Of a stretch of 64,000 bases of DNA, positions 12,759 to 26,400 are shown piece after piece (positions within the stretch are counted from its first letter, which is position 1; each line of letters opens with the position of its first letter). Made by a program: the position numbers and the translations under genes. The notes beneath the pieces were generated by a model. The model did no database searches and was not told the origin of the DNA. It saw only the letters and a program-made list of their open reading frames with translations. This DNA is from Ischnura elegans (taxonomy: Eukaryota; Arthropoda; Insecta; Odonata; Coenagrionidae), in the NCBI RefSeq assembly GCF_921293095.1, contig NC_060246.1:13162001-13226000 (forward strand), in the 5' to 3' direction.

Positions 12759-15700
12759 GGAAGTGAGTGAACTGATTTTTGTTTTAAAGATGGATATGCT
12801 CTTGGAATCAGGAGGTGAGGACAAGATCACCTCAGCATTTGTCTGGTGCCGTGGACAGTCAGTCAGTCAGTCACGTTGCCTGTTTCCAGCCCCAGGGCTA
12901 GGGCATTGTTGGGTGGGCGGAGATCCTTGCTGTGATGGCATTGGAGTGCAGATCGCTCATCAAGCTGGCAGCACATAGATATCTCCTACAGTCCATGGGT
13001 TCCACACCATGTGTGAAAAGCCAGTTAACTCAAGAAATGATCACAGACTTGCCAGCCAGAGCATTTAGTGTGATAAATGCTCTGCTCTTCACTTCACACC
13101 CTTGGAGCCTCCAGCGGAGAATCAGGGCGGCATGGGAGTGTTTTCAAGAGAGGGGGAGAGTGTCTTGGCTTCAGCTAATCACACAGAACTTCACAGAAAA
13201 GCAATACCAAATCTAGAGGTTAGGAAGAGAAAGTTTCCCAAGGATTTACAAAATTTTCATGCAATGCAAGCTATTTATAACATATCTTTTTATTAATTAT
13301 TTACCTGTATTTTAAAGAGGGTTAAATTGCCTAAATTTATTTGATGTTACCTTAATGATGCATAACAAGAACAAAGAGGCAAAAGAAGCCATAATTTGGG
13401 GAGTGATATTTTACTACAGGGTAGTATTGTGAAGCCTAATGATCTGAATTTGTTCAAATTTGATCGTGAGCATTTCAAAGCAGGAGTGTTTTATTAAATG
13501 GTTTTTCCAGAATGAAAATATTATTCCTTTCAAGTTTTACAGGCAATAAGTATTTGCATTCTAGAGGTCAAATCGGACAAAACAATAGGTTGCTTGATTT
13601 GGTTGTAACTCGGGTGGAAGGAAACGGGCAGGATAGCTTATAGTCATGATACCATCATTGTCTTTTAAGTGGCCTTGCAAACTTTTTTATTAATACCAAA
13701 AAATTAAATGCGTACTTCTTAAGCGTGTAAATTTAATCTGAAAAAATCTGCTATCTCAGGATGTAAACATGAAATTTCAATAAATTCATTAACACAAAAA
13801 GTTATAATTCAGATTGCAGCAGCCCCATTTGTGGCAAATATTTTGGTTTTTGGTCGCCCCAAGTTCAATTAATTAGTGTTAACAATCAAGATCTTGAATT
13901 TTGCAAGGTGAAAGGATGTGGAGATCTTGCTGAAGCTAAATATTTTTTATTCATTGCATGGAAAATGCCTGAAAAATGAAATATTTGTGATGAAATATGA
14001 TAAAAATTGTACTTAAATATTTTGAGCCCTGTATGTTTGTAACATTGTTTAGGCACCTTTCTTTTTAATGAATTCGGTATCTCACTTTCTCTTTGCTCTA
14101 TTTTTGTGAATGAAAAGCCCTCAGTTTCTTTGTTTTTCCAGTACATTAGGCCGTAATTACCACTGGCATTTTCACACTTTTAAAATCAAATTACATCCAG
14201 TTGTGAGTTTTTAATACTTACTAACTTTTCTTTATAGTTATGTATTTCATTCCTTTAACATATCCTTTTTGTAAAAAGGTTCTTAATAAGAATTTCATGC
14301 TGCAAGCTACTGAGCTGTTTATGTTGAATCCTGTGGAATTTCATGTTTATGTAACAAAAGTATATAGTGCATTATGAAGAAACTATAGGTACTGCAGGAT
14401 GTTCCAAATATAATATTTTACCAGCATATAGCATTCCATGACAATTAAGCCTACTGTGACTTGTTTCTTTGAAATACTGCTAGTGTTTACTGTTTTTAAT
14501 CGATTTAATACAATATACCTGTTTGGCTCTTGCAGTTTTCATAATATTTTTAATTTTTAAACACTTTTTAAATTTGTATCAAAATGCAGAGTTCTTATTG
14601 AATAGGATATCAAAAATATAAACCATGCACTTGCATTTCAGATTAATGGTTCGTTTTCCTTTTGCCTGTTGTTAAGGTCATAGTTTCATTTCTTATGGAT
14701 AAAAAGTTCATTGATATAACCCATTTTTACCTCAATGAAATCGATTTCTTATTGATTTTATCAGTTGATGGATAGACCAAAGCCTCCATGGCTATATTTG
14801 AGTGTTAAATTTTATCTTAAGATAATTTTGAATACCCTGAATTTTCTGTCTTACCCCTTAAAGCCAAAGCAGGTTTAGCTTTTTCAGATAGATCTCATCA
14901 GGTTTATATTGAATTTCTCAACCACTAAAAGGTTTTCAGAGTGGTAGCTGCTAAAATGGCAAAGAACTTTGTAACCAAGTTATCATACAGTCATCATGTA
15001 GTTTACTTACTTGAATGTGTTATTTTATGCATATATTTTGTCCCTCTATTTAAATACCTTCTTTTAAAATGTCCCCATGAAGACCTAAAGGTTAGTTGAT
15101 TGTTCATTATTTATCCTTGGGGAACTGTTGTTTTTACTCAATTATCTACAAATTGAATCATGCCTGCTTTTGGGCAGTACGTTAATGATAAAATGATGCT
15201 GTCTTATGTGAGACTTTTACCAGTCTTAAATGAGACTAACTGCCAAAGTGGTCCAGATTTAAAATTGTAGTTGCAGTTTGAGCATTGATGTCTTTAAAAG
15301 TCAGTTTTGCAATATCAATGAAAGTTTTATATATTGTACAGCACTGATTATTAAAATTTATCCTAAAATCAATAGCTTTAAATTTAAAAATAAATTGGCT
15401 TCTCTATTTTAGCACATTCAAAATGTTGATGTTTTGAGTATATGCAAGCATTTGACATGCTTCATAGCAAATAATGAAATTTTAATTTGATGGCTGTGAT
15501 ATTAACTAAAATGCTTATTTATTCCAAGCTGGTAGCTTGTTTCTTTTTTTAAGTGAGGGTGAATCTTCATTGCATCAAACCTTAGGTGGCTGGTGATACT
15601 TCTTACCGATGCCAAAGTTAACTTAGGATAAAAGTGAAATTCCTGTATTCCCAAAAAGCCTTTGGACATAGGGAATCACAATGTTACAAAAGTGAAAATT

Positions 15701-16857
15701 CTAAATTTGAAGTGACTGGTGGATTGTCATGTCTTTCTGTTTGTAGGTGCACCTAACAGTGTCCCATAACATGGCCGAGTGAATGTGTAACATAAAGGTA
15801 TTTTCAATTAATTCTGCGGGAAGCGGTGTGTGATAGCTACATAATTCCTGTAGAAATTTTCATTTTTTCATCCCCAGCAAGAAGTGTGATTCTTATGGTT
15901 AAAACTTATTGAGAGTGCAAGGCAATGGCTATGTATGATTTTAAAATCTGACCGATTATCATTCTGGTATTGGTTTGAAATAGGTGTGAGATATTAATGC
16001 AGTAGTGGTACTGAAATTTTAGGAGTAAATCAAGCAGCTTAAGACATTAATTCAAACTAATTGCACTTTTAAATGTGAAATATCTTATGCAGTTGCAAAA
16101 ACAATATGTGGATTACTGATGGATGAGTGGTACTTTTCAAAGCCATGGAATGAATGTTGTGAGTTTCACAGTTGTCTTCAGTGCATTCAATATCCCACTG
16201 ATTTTAAATAATCACCAGTTTTTGGTGGTGGCAAATGAAGAAGTAAGCTAAATTCTCCAGAAGCACATTGATCACTTCGGAAATGTGCATTTTTTTATTT
16301 TTCAACCCTCTATCACATAAATGGTCCAGGCTTATAGATCCCCATGTTCACCCAATACAATCGAAAATAACTGTCTAGTTTAATCAGCTTTCAGAAGATT
16401 AAATCCCTCCTAAATTGTGATTACCATGCTTTTGCAGAAATCACAAATGCCAGGGATGACGACTTTTGTGATTACTTTACTTTGAACTTCATTAGTACCA
16501 ATCCTGGGCATTATGGTTTTTGTTTCGGTGACTTTCTAAGATGACATTTTTTAAAGATTGAAAGCAAGATCGCTATTTATACATTCATGCCTTCAGGTAG
16601 CCCATACTGATTATTCATAAGTAAAAGAATCATTGGATATATTTTGTGCCTCCTTTCCACTGTCCATCGTCTATGGATAAGTCTCAATGTGCCTGAGTGT
16701 GATTGTATCTTTCATCGTTGAATCATTTTAAAGTGGCAGAATCATTATCTTATTGTACTCAAGCTATTATATTTTTTACAAGTTTGTTGCTCTCAATCAC
16801 ACAATTTGCTTCCATTTTCTCTCACTTCACTTGAAGAGATCCACTCCCATTCGTAGG
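12759..16857. other. Probable 3' UTR of the channel gene and convergent intergenic DNA
   Basis: AT-rich and free of recognisable exons or transposons, which contrasts with the rest of the window. AATAAA occurs at 13779-13784 and again further right, so the channel transcript could end near 13.8 kb or much later; the sequence alone does not decide. Confidence 0.45.
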
Positions 16858-17011
16858 TCACTCTGAATTCGTGTCATCCATTCGCTCATAATTGGAAACA
16901 AGCCTCTGTGCTCTCCTCTGTATGAATATTGGAAGCTTCCTCAGCAGTGTGTGTTGCTGTCGTTGCTGTTGCAACTGCTCTAGACACAGCTCTTTATCTT
17001 TTCGAAAGCCC
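16858..17011 (-). CDS. Terminal coding exon of an unidentified gene
   Basis: Not recognised. On the minus strand a strong acceptor (CCGCTTCTCTTCCCAG) ends at 17012. The following exon is open in one frame only (phase 2 entry) for 50 codons to a TGA at 16858-16860. The product's tail is charged and glutamine-rich (KDKELCLEQLQQQRQQHTLL, then IQRRAQRLVSNYERMDD), which suggests an amphipathic or coiled-coil helix at the C-terminus. Its phase does not fit a join to the last exons of the NHR gene upstream (20488 or 22831), so it probably belongs to another minus-strand gene. The rest of that gene was not found. Confidence 0.45.
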
Positions 17012-20000
17012 CTGGGAAGAGAAGCGGCAATGTTAACCCGATGAGAACAAAGCCACCGACAATGTGGCCTTACACTTCATGCTGTCTCCCCCATCCATGG
17101 GGCCCCCCTATGGATTTGCACCTCAGCAGGCCTGAGTGGTAAATAGCTGAATGTGAGGCTCATCAGATGGACTCAAAGCAACATCCACATTAATAGCCGC
17201 CCCATAAAAAATTTCCAGCCAGTTAACAAAAATCAGATCCGGAATTGATCAGGTCAGATCTGGAATAGATATGGAACTGAACTTCGTGATCTGGAAATGG
17301 CAGCTCAAAATGCACCACACTCCATATCATTTCCTTATCAATTCCCGACTGGTTTGCAATCATTACCCTGGAAATGACGTGTTCTCTTATTTCCAATTTC
17401 AGATCTGAAATTTATTTTTGACTGGGTAGAGAGCTGTGCACATGCCATTGAGTTTAAAGCCCTTTTTATCCATCCCATCTTGAATACTAGATGAAAAAAA
17501 AAATTTTTATTTAGTAGTAGCTATTCTATCTGCTCTCATAGCTTATGGTATCAAATAGGTTTTCAGTGATGAGAAAAGTGTAGTATCCCATAATAAATCA
17601 ACATAATTTGGCTTTTTTAGTTGCATGGATTTCAGTTTCTGCGATTTAATTAGCCAATCTTTACTTAGTTACATGTGCTATCAATTTTGTCAAAATTTAA
17701 TGCTTCTTTTAAAATAAATGACTTATAGGCATATGTATTTGTAAGGTTATGAATGTCGCATACTAAGTGCTGGGTGAGGGACATGTATGGAGGAGATTTT
17801 CTCGGCAAAGGTTGGTTGGGAAATAGGGTTTCACTGAAATTGTGCGTGATAAATTTCATTTAAATATTTTTTAAGCAAATCATGTAGCCCACTTTTGAGC
17901 TCTACTAATTTGGTTTACAGGATCTCATACTTTTTTAGGTAAATTTTGGGCACCTTAAAGTTTTAAATTCCCTTTTAACACAATTTTGCTTGTGATCATT
18001 TAGTAATTGCATCTTTTTTTCATTTATTGATTATAATTTCAAAAATATCTCTTACTAAATGCGTGAATATTTTATACACAAATATATATGCAATGCAATG
18101 ACAGGATTTATGCTGATCAAATGTTGTAAATATTTATTGTTGTGTTACTACGGTTATTTTTGTGGTTGATTTGAGTAGCCCATATTTAAGTAAATAAAGC
18201 CACTTATTCAGGGAAGTCAAGCATTAAAAGACTTTTGAATAAAGAAGGAGAGTGATTTTTCTCATTAGCTTTTATACAGTTGAGGTGATATAAATACATA
18301 TTGACAAGAATTCCTTCTGTTTGTTTGTAAATATATTCTTAAAATGTGAGTGGTTGTACCTACAGCTGTGTGAATGAAATTTTGAAGAAACTTGGGTCAA
18401 ATCATTATTTGTATTGTATTATGGTGGACAAATACTTTCCCTCTTAGCATTTGCTATTACTTCGGAGCCTGAAGTCTGCTATATGCCAGCTTTTCCCCTT
18501 CAATTGTAATATTTCCTAGCCAGGAAGCTACACATGACCATTAATGCATTCAAACTTTCTTCAAAGTGTCGCTCACTCCAATGCACAATACACCCTCACA
18601 GGTATTGAGGCTCAGATTTGATTTCATATAATGATCATCATATCACATTTTCCAATGGCTATATTTTTAAATTGTTGTCTCTAACAATGTGTAAAAGTAA
18701 CAAAAAATGAGTCCTCTGTGGGCTTTTCAAGGGTGCATAACATGCACTCATGGGCATGAAACTGTTTCTTAAATTGGCCAATTTTAATTGTTATCTATAA
18801 CAACATATGAGTTGACATTGTTGATACATATGAAATAACTATTTCAAAAATGCTGTGCATTATTTCACTAATGGTACCTTATTAAGTTATAAAGCTATGA
18901 AGAACTGATTGTTACATGCTTTATCAAGTGCATACCAAATAGAGCGTCATTGGGAGAGTGCTGTTGTTCACTGCAATTATTATATTTGGAAGGACGAAGG
19001 TGATCAAAGTGACTGCTACTGAGCAAATAAGAGAGTAACCAAGCTTATTCACAGGGGCCATAGAAGTTTGTCACAAAAATTTAATATTTTATGATATATT
19101 GTACTGTATATTTGTGCTATATGGCCATTTCCTCAATTGTATATACAAATCAGCATGTTTATAAAGCTAATGAATTTTATTTGCTAAATAAAATATTTGT
19201 TTTTGTTGATATAATAAGGTTAACTTGGTATGATTTTTTCATGTTACAACCTTACATATAGCCCACGAAGTTAGAAGAATAATGCACATGTACATTTTTT
19301 TGAATTCTGTGTTATAGGTGTGATTAGGTATTTTAAGTGTGAACTGACGATCTGTCCCAAAATGCATTGCACCCTCCAAGTGAAGACCCTATTAGTACTC
19401 TTAGAATTTTTTTTAAAGTTGTATTTATTAAAGGATACTATCAGCAGCTATTTAATCTAAGAAGAACGACAGTCATGGTTTTGACAACTTAAGCACCTTC
19501 TAGATTGTAGCTCTAAAATTTTTGTTTCTATAACTCACCTTCTCAAGGTTAAATCAATTGGCATGAAAAAACAAACTTGGGCCAGATTTCTGGGATGATT
19601 GACAGTTGGGTGGACACCAGCACAATCACCAATCTGGAGGTGTGGACTAATTTTCTCAGCACTTCTCTTTGTTGTATGGGGAAAGCTTCTCTCTTTGCAG
19701 AATTTGGTTTATATGTAGTTATTTGCATTCCACTTTGTGAGTATGTTTCATTTCACTCACCTGCGACACTCAATAAGTCGGTATCAAACAACTAGTGATA
19801 AAATCAGTAGAATAATTAGAATTCATGAGTTCAGTGAAGCATTAAGAGTTTGCTTTTATTTCCTATCAAGATCAAAAGTAAAATATGTAAGAGGGACTGA
19901 GAAATGTGTATCCTTACCTAGTAGTACATAAGTACCAGTAAAAACACTATCCTTAGTGTCATCTACAATTCAGGCCCTTATTTTAGGATATTAGATTTGT

Positions 20001-20329
20001 CATTTATCACCTCATGGTATCTTCAGTGTTCAAATGTGGAAGTTGAGGTAATCAAATCATGAAAAACATGTGGCAATCTATAAATAAAACATTTAATTGT
20101 ATTATGTTGCAAGCAATGGAAGAAATATGTAAATGTTCATATTTGGATGTAGAATATGTTCAGTGCTCGTAATCTGACCATCTGGTGAGGCAATTCCTAG
20201 AATGAGTTCGTATCCAGATTTTTGTCAATGACACTCCCATGTGGTGGGTGAAGATCGAGGAAAAACTCAAAAATAGTTGTTGCTTTGAGCAAAAGCAGAG
20301 GACTTGTGACCCCTGTGTCCTATTATTTC
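17012..20329. other. Non-coding stretch, includes the NHR-gene 3' UTR
   Basis: No further exon supported. The right part should be the 3' UTR of the minus-strand NHR gene (stop at 20330). The rest is AT-rich with only short frames. A minus-strand frame at 17665-17859 has an acceptor-like CAATTTCAG but no domain or partner exon. Confidence 0.4.
19855..19860 (-). terminator. Poly(A) signal candidate of the NHR gene
   Basis: TTTATT on the plus strand reads AATAAA on the minus strand, 470 bases beyond the TGA stop at 20330. It is the first canonical hexamer I see downstream of that stop. Confidence 0.4.
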
Positions 20330-20488
20330 TCAGTACACAATGGTTCCCTTCACAGCATCATACCACAGTTCAAAAATTCCATACACTGGTCCTGGGATGT
20401 TTGCCATGGCACGTCCTAAGTCCACACCATTTAAGAAATAGTGAATGCTTCCATCTTCTTTCCGCATCACGCCTAAGCGTTCCCGTGC
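20330..20488 (-). CDS. NHR gene exon 5 (end of NHR domain, stop)
   Basis: The acceptor ATTTGTCCGGCAG ends at 20489 and the exon is entered in phase 0. It reads RERLGVMRKEDGSIHYFLNG and then VDLGRAMANIPGPVYGIFEL, which correspond to the NHR motifs usually seen as GDRVGVM..GTLHFFVNGVDQG and VYAVVDLYG. It ends KGTIVY, then TGA at 20332-20330. The usual VDLYG is altered to FELWYD. Confidence 0.85.
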   Translation of the reverse strand, partial: ARERLGVMRKEDGSIHYFLNGVDLGRAMANIPGPVYGIFELWYDAVKGTIVY

Positions 20489-23400
20489 CTGCCGGACAAA
20501 TATTTTGCAGTACTTAATTCATCTTAATGGAATGAAATTTTTTGAATAGTTAAGAGTTAATGCTGGTAACTTAGGTTCAATTTTTATTACTATTAATTTA
20601 TAGCTCATTTATTTCCTCATTAGTGAGTGAAATGCCATTGCTACTCATTCATCTACCAGTGAGACTTGAAAGTTTGGAATCAACTGATTTGTCTGTATCC
20701 CAAGGAAGAAAATTGTGCTACTTCATTTGAAAAATGTAAGTACATAATCACCTCAGCATTGTATTTAAACGACTGTGTTAACTCCTGGAGTTTCCAAATT
20801 GTGTAGCAATTGAGTTTCTTTGATCACTCAAAATAGGTTTTCATGAAATGATTCTTAACCCATTCCTGCCAGTGCCTACAATAGGAAAACGTTTTCTGTG
20901 CTAGTAATGGCATAAGAATATTTGAAACCTTTCTCTGCGGAGCTCTTTTTAGGGCTGGAGTTACTGTGGTATTTTCGTTCCCCAGATTTGGGACCCAACT
21001 CAATTAAGTGCCTGTCCCTTACCCCGGCCACTGCACTAGACCCTATCGTAGCACAAATCCACGGTCATTTTATTGCATTACCAGGGGTTTTTTAGCCAAA
21101 TATTGCATTTGATTTTCAATAATTTTCTCTTCTATAAGAATTACTAACATTTATTTAAGCATTGTGGAATTTTAACCCTTTTGCTGCTGATGAATAACCG
21201 ATCCCTCACATGTGGCAAAAGTACTGAGCAAATGGCAGGGAGGAGGAAAAAATACGTTCACAGCAGCCTGCTGTGCAAACGTACCAGGTACGTTCACAGC
21301 AGTGAAAGGGTTAAACAGATTTATAGCGTTGATAACAACAAATTTGGTGAATGCAAGGTACTAAGAATAAGTCCACAAGTCTGTTATTTTTAATGCTAAA
21401 ATTTCATTTAAAAATTGCTTGCGCACAGATGAAAAGTGAAGAATTCTTTTCAAAGTATGAAAAAATTGTAGTATGCAACAAAATACAGTAGATTCCGTTT
21501 AATGGGTCCACCGATTACTTGGGGCAGCCGCTTAATTGGGGCAGATCTTGAAGAACAGAACCCAATAGAGGAATATACCACCGTATTCTCCACTTAATTG
21601 GGACAGCATGCCGCTTTATTGGGCCATGTGTCAGCGACGTAGGCTCTATACTCGCGACGAAATCAAAATTTTTTGTTTTCAGAATACTATTTTTTTACAT
21701 TTTCCTCCTTTGATTTACTCTTATTTTTCACAAATTTTCCTATTCTTGCCCTATTTTGAAAGCTCTTGTTATACTATCTGCAAGAGGATAGGACTTTTCT
21801 TTAATAGGACTTAGTAAAAGACATTCAGCATCGCCCGAGGCTGTGAAAAATACTTTTAACTAAATTGTTATAATTCTTAAAAATCATAATAAATTAATTA
21901 AACTTGCTGATTTATTAATCAAATTAATAGTTTAATAAACTTATGTTGCATTATAAACATTCTTTTGTCTTCTTTCTATCATTTAAACGTTTGTTTATGC
22001 CCATATACAGGATAGTTCGCCTAATTGGGGCAGAGTGCAAAAGTCCCGCTATGTCCCAATTAACCGGAATCTACTGTATATCATTGCAAAAACCATTGAC
22101 AATACAACCTCTTTGCAATGAATACCTGCAGTGAGGATGATCACAAATGAGTGGGAGGGTCGGGCTTAATTGCCGAGGAGTGGCCCTAAGGCTGCTAAGC
22201 TGGGTCTCAGGCCGGGACTGAATGCATCTGACAATTGCTACCTCAGCAGTCACTTCCCTTCACTCGCGTCAGCTGGAGCCGCCATCCGGTCGTTTGTGTT
22301 GAAAATGCGGTTATACCTGACGTTAGGTCTTCTGCGCATGAAAATGCCCGTCAACTCCACATGACATTCGGCACAAAAGGGTTAACGAACTTATCCTCAC
22401 ACGCCACCACTGGCTGTAATTCCAAGATCTGAAATTTTTCGGGACTGCTTTGTCCTGCTTTATACTACTTACTATTACCCCATAACTTAGTCAGTCCTCA
22501 GTAGTAGAAAAGTGGTCGAAACAACATCAATATTTAACTGCCAGAATTTTTATTGAGAAAACTGAATATATCTAATCCCAGGTATTCCAGGTTATTGATT
22601 TTCCTCACTTTTTCCAAATAAATGCAAAGCACAAAAAAAGCAATATTTCAACACGGACAGTTCATTGTTAGTATTTTTTCAGTTGAGTTGGCATTGATGT
22701 TGTTTATTTTGAATTGAAAGTGATGAAATAAGTTTGCACGTACCTGTATTTTATTCAAATCTGTACCATACTTTGCCAGCTCCCTTGCAGAACCATAAAT
22801 TGCACTGTTATGGTACACCCATGTTCCATTCCTGTAAGTGCAAGCAAGAATCATTTTCAAAATAAAACGTCATGACTTATTTCAATGAGATGTCTTTCTG
22901 CTTTCAACAAAAATATTTACTAGATGACAAATAAATTTCAAATGCCAAAAAAAAATTGTATTGCATTTGTCACAAAAAATAAAAGGCATTAAAAAGAGAT
23001 TCTTGCTGGTACTCCAACACTTTTATTCTCAAGTTGATCAACTACATGCATACAGGATGGACTCGAGCTAACCTGAGGCACTTGCTATCATTCTAGATTA
23101 GTTTAAAATGCCATTGCAGGCATATTAGATTCAGAAGAAAGAAAGATATTCAGAAATTCACCCGATGCCATGAAAAATTAATGTTTCAGGAATTTTCTCC
23201 ATGCATACATGTTAAACATAAATATTATTTAATAATCAATGCCAAAAATGTAAGATGGTATCTGCCATAACTTTTTGGAATCTAAACTTTGCATACTGGT
23301 ACTGGAATACTCAGGGACTTGTGGAAGTGAACTATATTTTTATTGCTGGTTCAACAAGAATACCAAGATATATTATTTCATGTCAGTAATAATAATTTAT

Positions 23401-26400
23401 TATTAAATAAAAATGATGAAAGCCAAAATAAATGATTCTATTTTGAAACTTAAATCAGTATTGTTTGTTTGTTAGGATGAATGCTACTCTCAATGAATTT
23501 CAAAGCCAAGCTTGTTCAACTAGTCCCATCCACAGGGGATTATAGAAAGGATTCCATGAGTGTAATGAATTACAATCGCCATGGCTCAGACCAAGCCATC
23601 CACACACAAGCTGGCTTTGTAAGGGGAACTGTAAAATTGTTGGAGGCCACTTGAAAGAACAAACTATTGACCAATATGAGCCAATGTATGATGGGTAAAT
23701 GTGATTACCATTATTTCTCCCAATTTTTTACTGCTTGTGATCTTTAATGGTCCATTGAAGTAATCCTATTCTTGTCATTACTTTCCCTAGTGTACAATGG
23801 AAATGCTACTAGCTTACTCTGCATTCAGTTTTCTTGCTTAGATCATCTATGGAGCAATGATTAAGGGCAGATGTTGAGAAATCAGGATCTGAAGAATCTT
23901 GATGAAACTTGCAGAAAAATAACTTGAGTGCATTTGAAACTGCATACATATTGCTACCCCTTGTGACATCTTAATGCTTTCAAGGTGGTGGAGTTCTCGC
24001 CTTAGCATGACTGGTGTACTGAGCCCCAAGAGACTCTTCTGTCCTCTTCGTACAGAGTATTTTTCAGGACATTCGTTAAGGAGAGTCTCACAGATAATCA
24101 CGCACTCTCAGCACCAACCTTTTGCGACCCTTCCTAACGGGGACTCTGCATTATCTCAGGCTCCGTGGGTTGTTGGGCTCCTTCCTTTCGAGGTTTATAA
24201 CTCTGCCAGCAGCATTGGTTCGCAGCATGCTTTGTATATATGAATTAGCTGTATGGATAATTATTGCTTGAACGTAAATTGCTGACGAAGCTCTACGGTC
24301 AATATTAACACATTTAATGCAGCAACAATTTCCATGTTGAAATCGAGATATAAGTTAATATTTCTTGTAGAATTTCATTTAAAAATTGTAAATGATGCTC
24401 GAAAGATGCACAATTGTATGACTGCGGTTCCATACCACTAAGAGGGGTTATATAAGACAAGGGGTCCGGGTACCTGCTCCTGTATTTCAAGGCTGAAGCC
24501 TAAGCCTCGCTGTGTTGGGTCCTGAAACAAAGACATCGCACACCCGTGGCCGTCATAAAAGGGGAGGAGCTAGGAAACAAATATATTCAGCATTCGTTCA
24601 CCTGTGTAGGATAATCTCCAACGAAAATTTGCAGCTTTCGTCTTCTGGGTCAAGAAACGTCCGGATGTACATTTTCATCTTTAGTAGGGAGAGGTTAATA
24701 TCATTGATTTTTCCCTGGTTTGTTGTGGTACATGCAATTGAACCCCTAAAATTAGCTTTTCCCAGATGAGCAGTAAAAACTCACTTGTGCTGATGCATTG
24801 AAGGCAATATTGTGACATCATCTGGAGAGTGGGTCATCACACCGAGGGCAAAGCAATGGTTCTGCTTCACAACCCTCTTGTCCAGCCTCACCTCAAACAG
24901 CTCGCCATCTTTTAACGCCCGATGAGTGAATAGTACTGCATTCAATGTATCATCTAAGCTGGAATAAAATAATTCATTTTTGTCTCGCATTATTGTCATA
25001 GATTTGCCGATGACGAAACCTTTAAAGTTTTCGTCATCACGATTTCGATGCTCAAGTGAATTCATTTTCATTAGCCTTGAATCAGTACCCACGCACATAG
25101 GCGGATCCAGGGGGGGGGCACGGGGACCCTTAAAAATATGCTAGATTTTTAATACGGTCCCATTATCATTTCGTTCATTTTGTATGACGAGGTATCCTTG
25201 TGCCCCCCCCTGAACAAAATCCTGGATACGGCCTTGCTTGTGCCCCTCCCAGAAATAAATCCTGGATCCGCCCCTGCCCACGCAGCACCTTGTCCAATGC
25301 TTTCTGGGTCATATGCCGAGTCGAGATTGTGATATGTCTGTTGGTGCTCAAGAATCAGGTTGAGTTGAATATGAACGTGGCATATGAATAAAGTGCATAT
25401 GAATATGGCAGGAGATTGATGTTTGCACGTGTGCCATTTGGTCATTTGGGAGCCTATCGCCAGCCAGACTCCACAACAATTCAATGCAAAGTGCTGCATG
25501 GAAATTTAGATAAAAATGTTGTTCTGCCCTCCTTCCTCAGAAGAATAAAATTATTGATTTAGCTAAAAGAGTGAATCATAGGGAGATTGACTGCTTCAAT
25601 TGATAAATAGATACCTCCACTACATAAACGCTCTACAATCGCCCACCGAATCAAACCCGCTCATCTAGTAGCCCCTGCAGTACTTTTAGGATTTGATTCA
25701 GCGGGTGATTGTTGAGCGTTTGTGAAGTGGAAATATCTAAATGCTCTCAGGTAAAAAATTTATTTAAACTTTTGAAAGTCTCACTTCATGGAAAGAATCA
25801 TGGATGAATTTCTATCCTTGTGCTTGTAAATATATTTATGCCAACATTTTTGCTCGCTCTTTACTTTTGTGAGGGACATAGCTTGAAGCTTACTCTAACT
25901 TCTGTGCAGAACGGCCATCATTCAGGATAACAGCATTTTTCCCATGTCGAGGGTGAAACTTTAGGCGATCATCTTTCTCAGCCGTGGCTTCTCCACTCCC
26001 ATTTTCAGGCATCTCTGAAATAGAAGAAATTTTAATGAAAATCCATAGTACCTATTTTTTTTAGAGCAATAATTAAGTGCATAATAAAGCCTCCATTTCC
26101 AGAAATATAATTAATCCCTCCGGTGACAATTATGTGCGACTGACTTACTGAATCAATAAAATTTACTTGGATAGTATATCAGTCACCTGAGACTCCTCCA
26201 AAAGAATTTTCCTCCTAATTATTAGGCTTCATGGTTAGTTTGTTTCCCAGTTTCCACTATCTGCAATTGATCTGTAGGTGTTGCTTGATTTGAAAGTGCA
26301 AAAAATTCCTTATCAAAAAATTATATTCCCTTTTGTTTTGGAGGAGGTAGGTCTCCTCCTTGAAGTTGCCATGCATCCCGGTTTTGCTAGGGCAATCCCA

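Noticed and set aside
20856-22382. Possible larger piggyBac-type element between TTAACCCATTCCTGCC and AAAGGGTTAA
   Set aside because: The ends agree only over a few bases and the interior contains two better-defined MITEs; borders not convincing.
23847-24243. Minus-strand ETLLNECPEKYS-like sequence similar to LINE C-termini
   Set aside because: Only a short ECP motif; surrounding frames are broken and the match is too weak to annotate.
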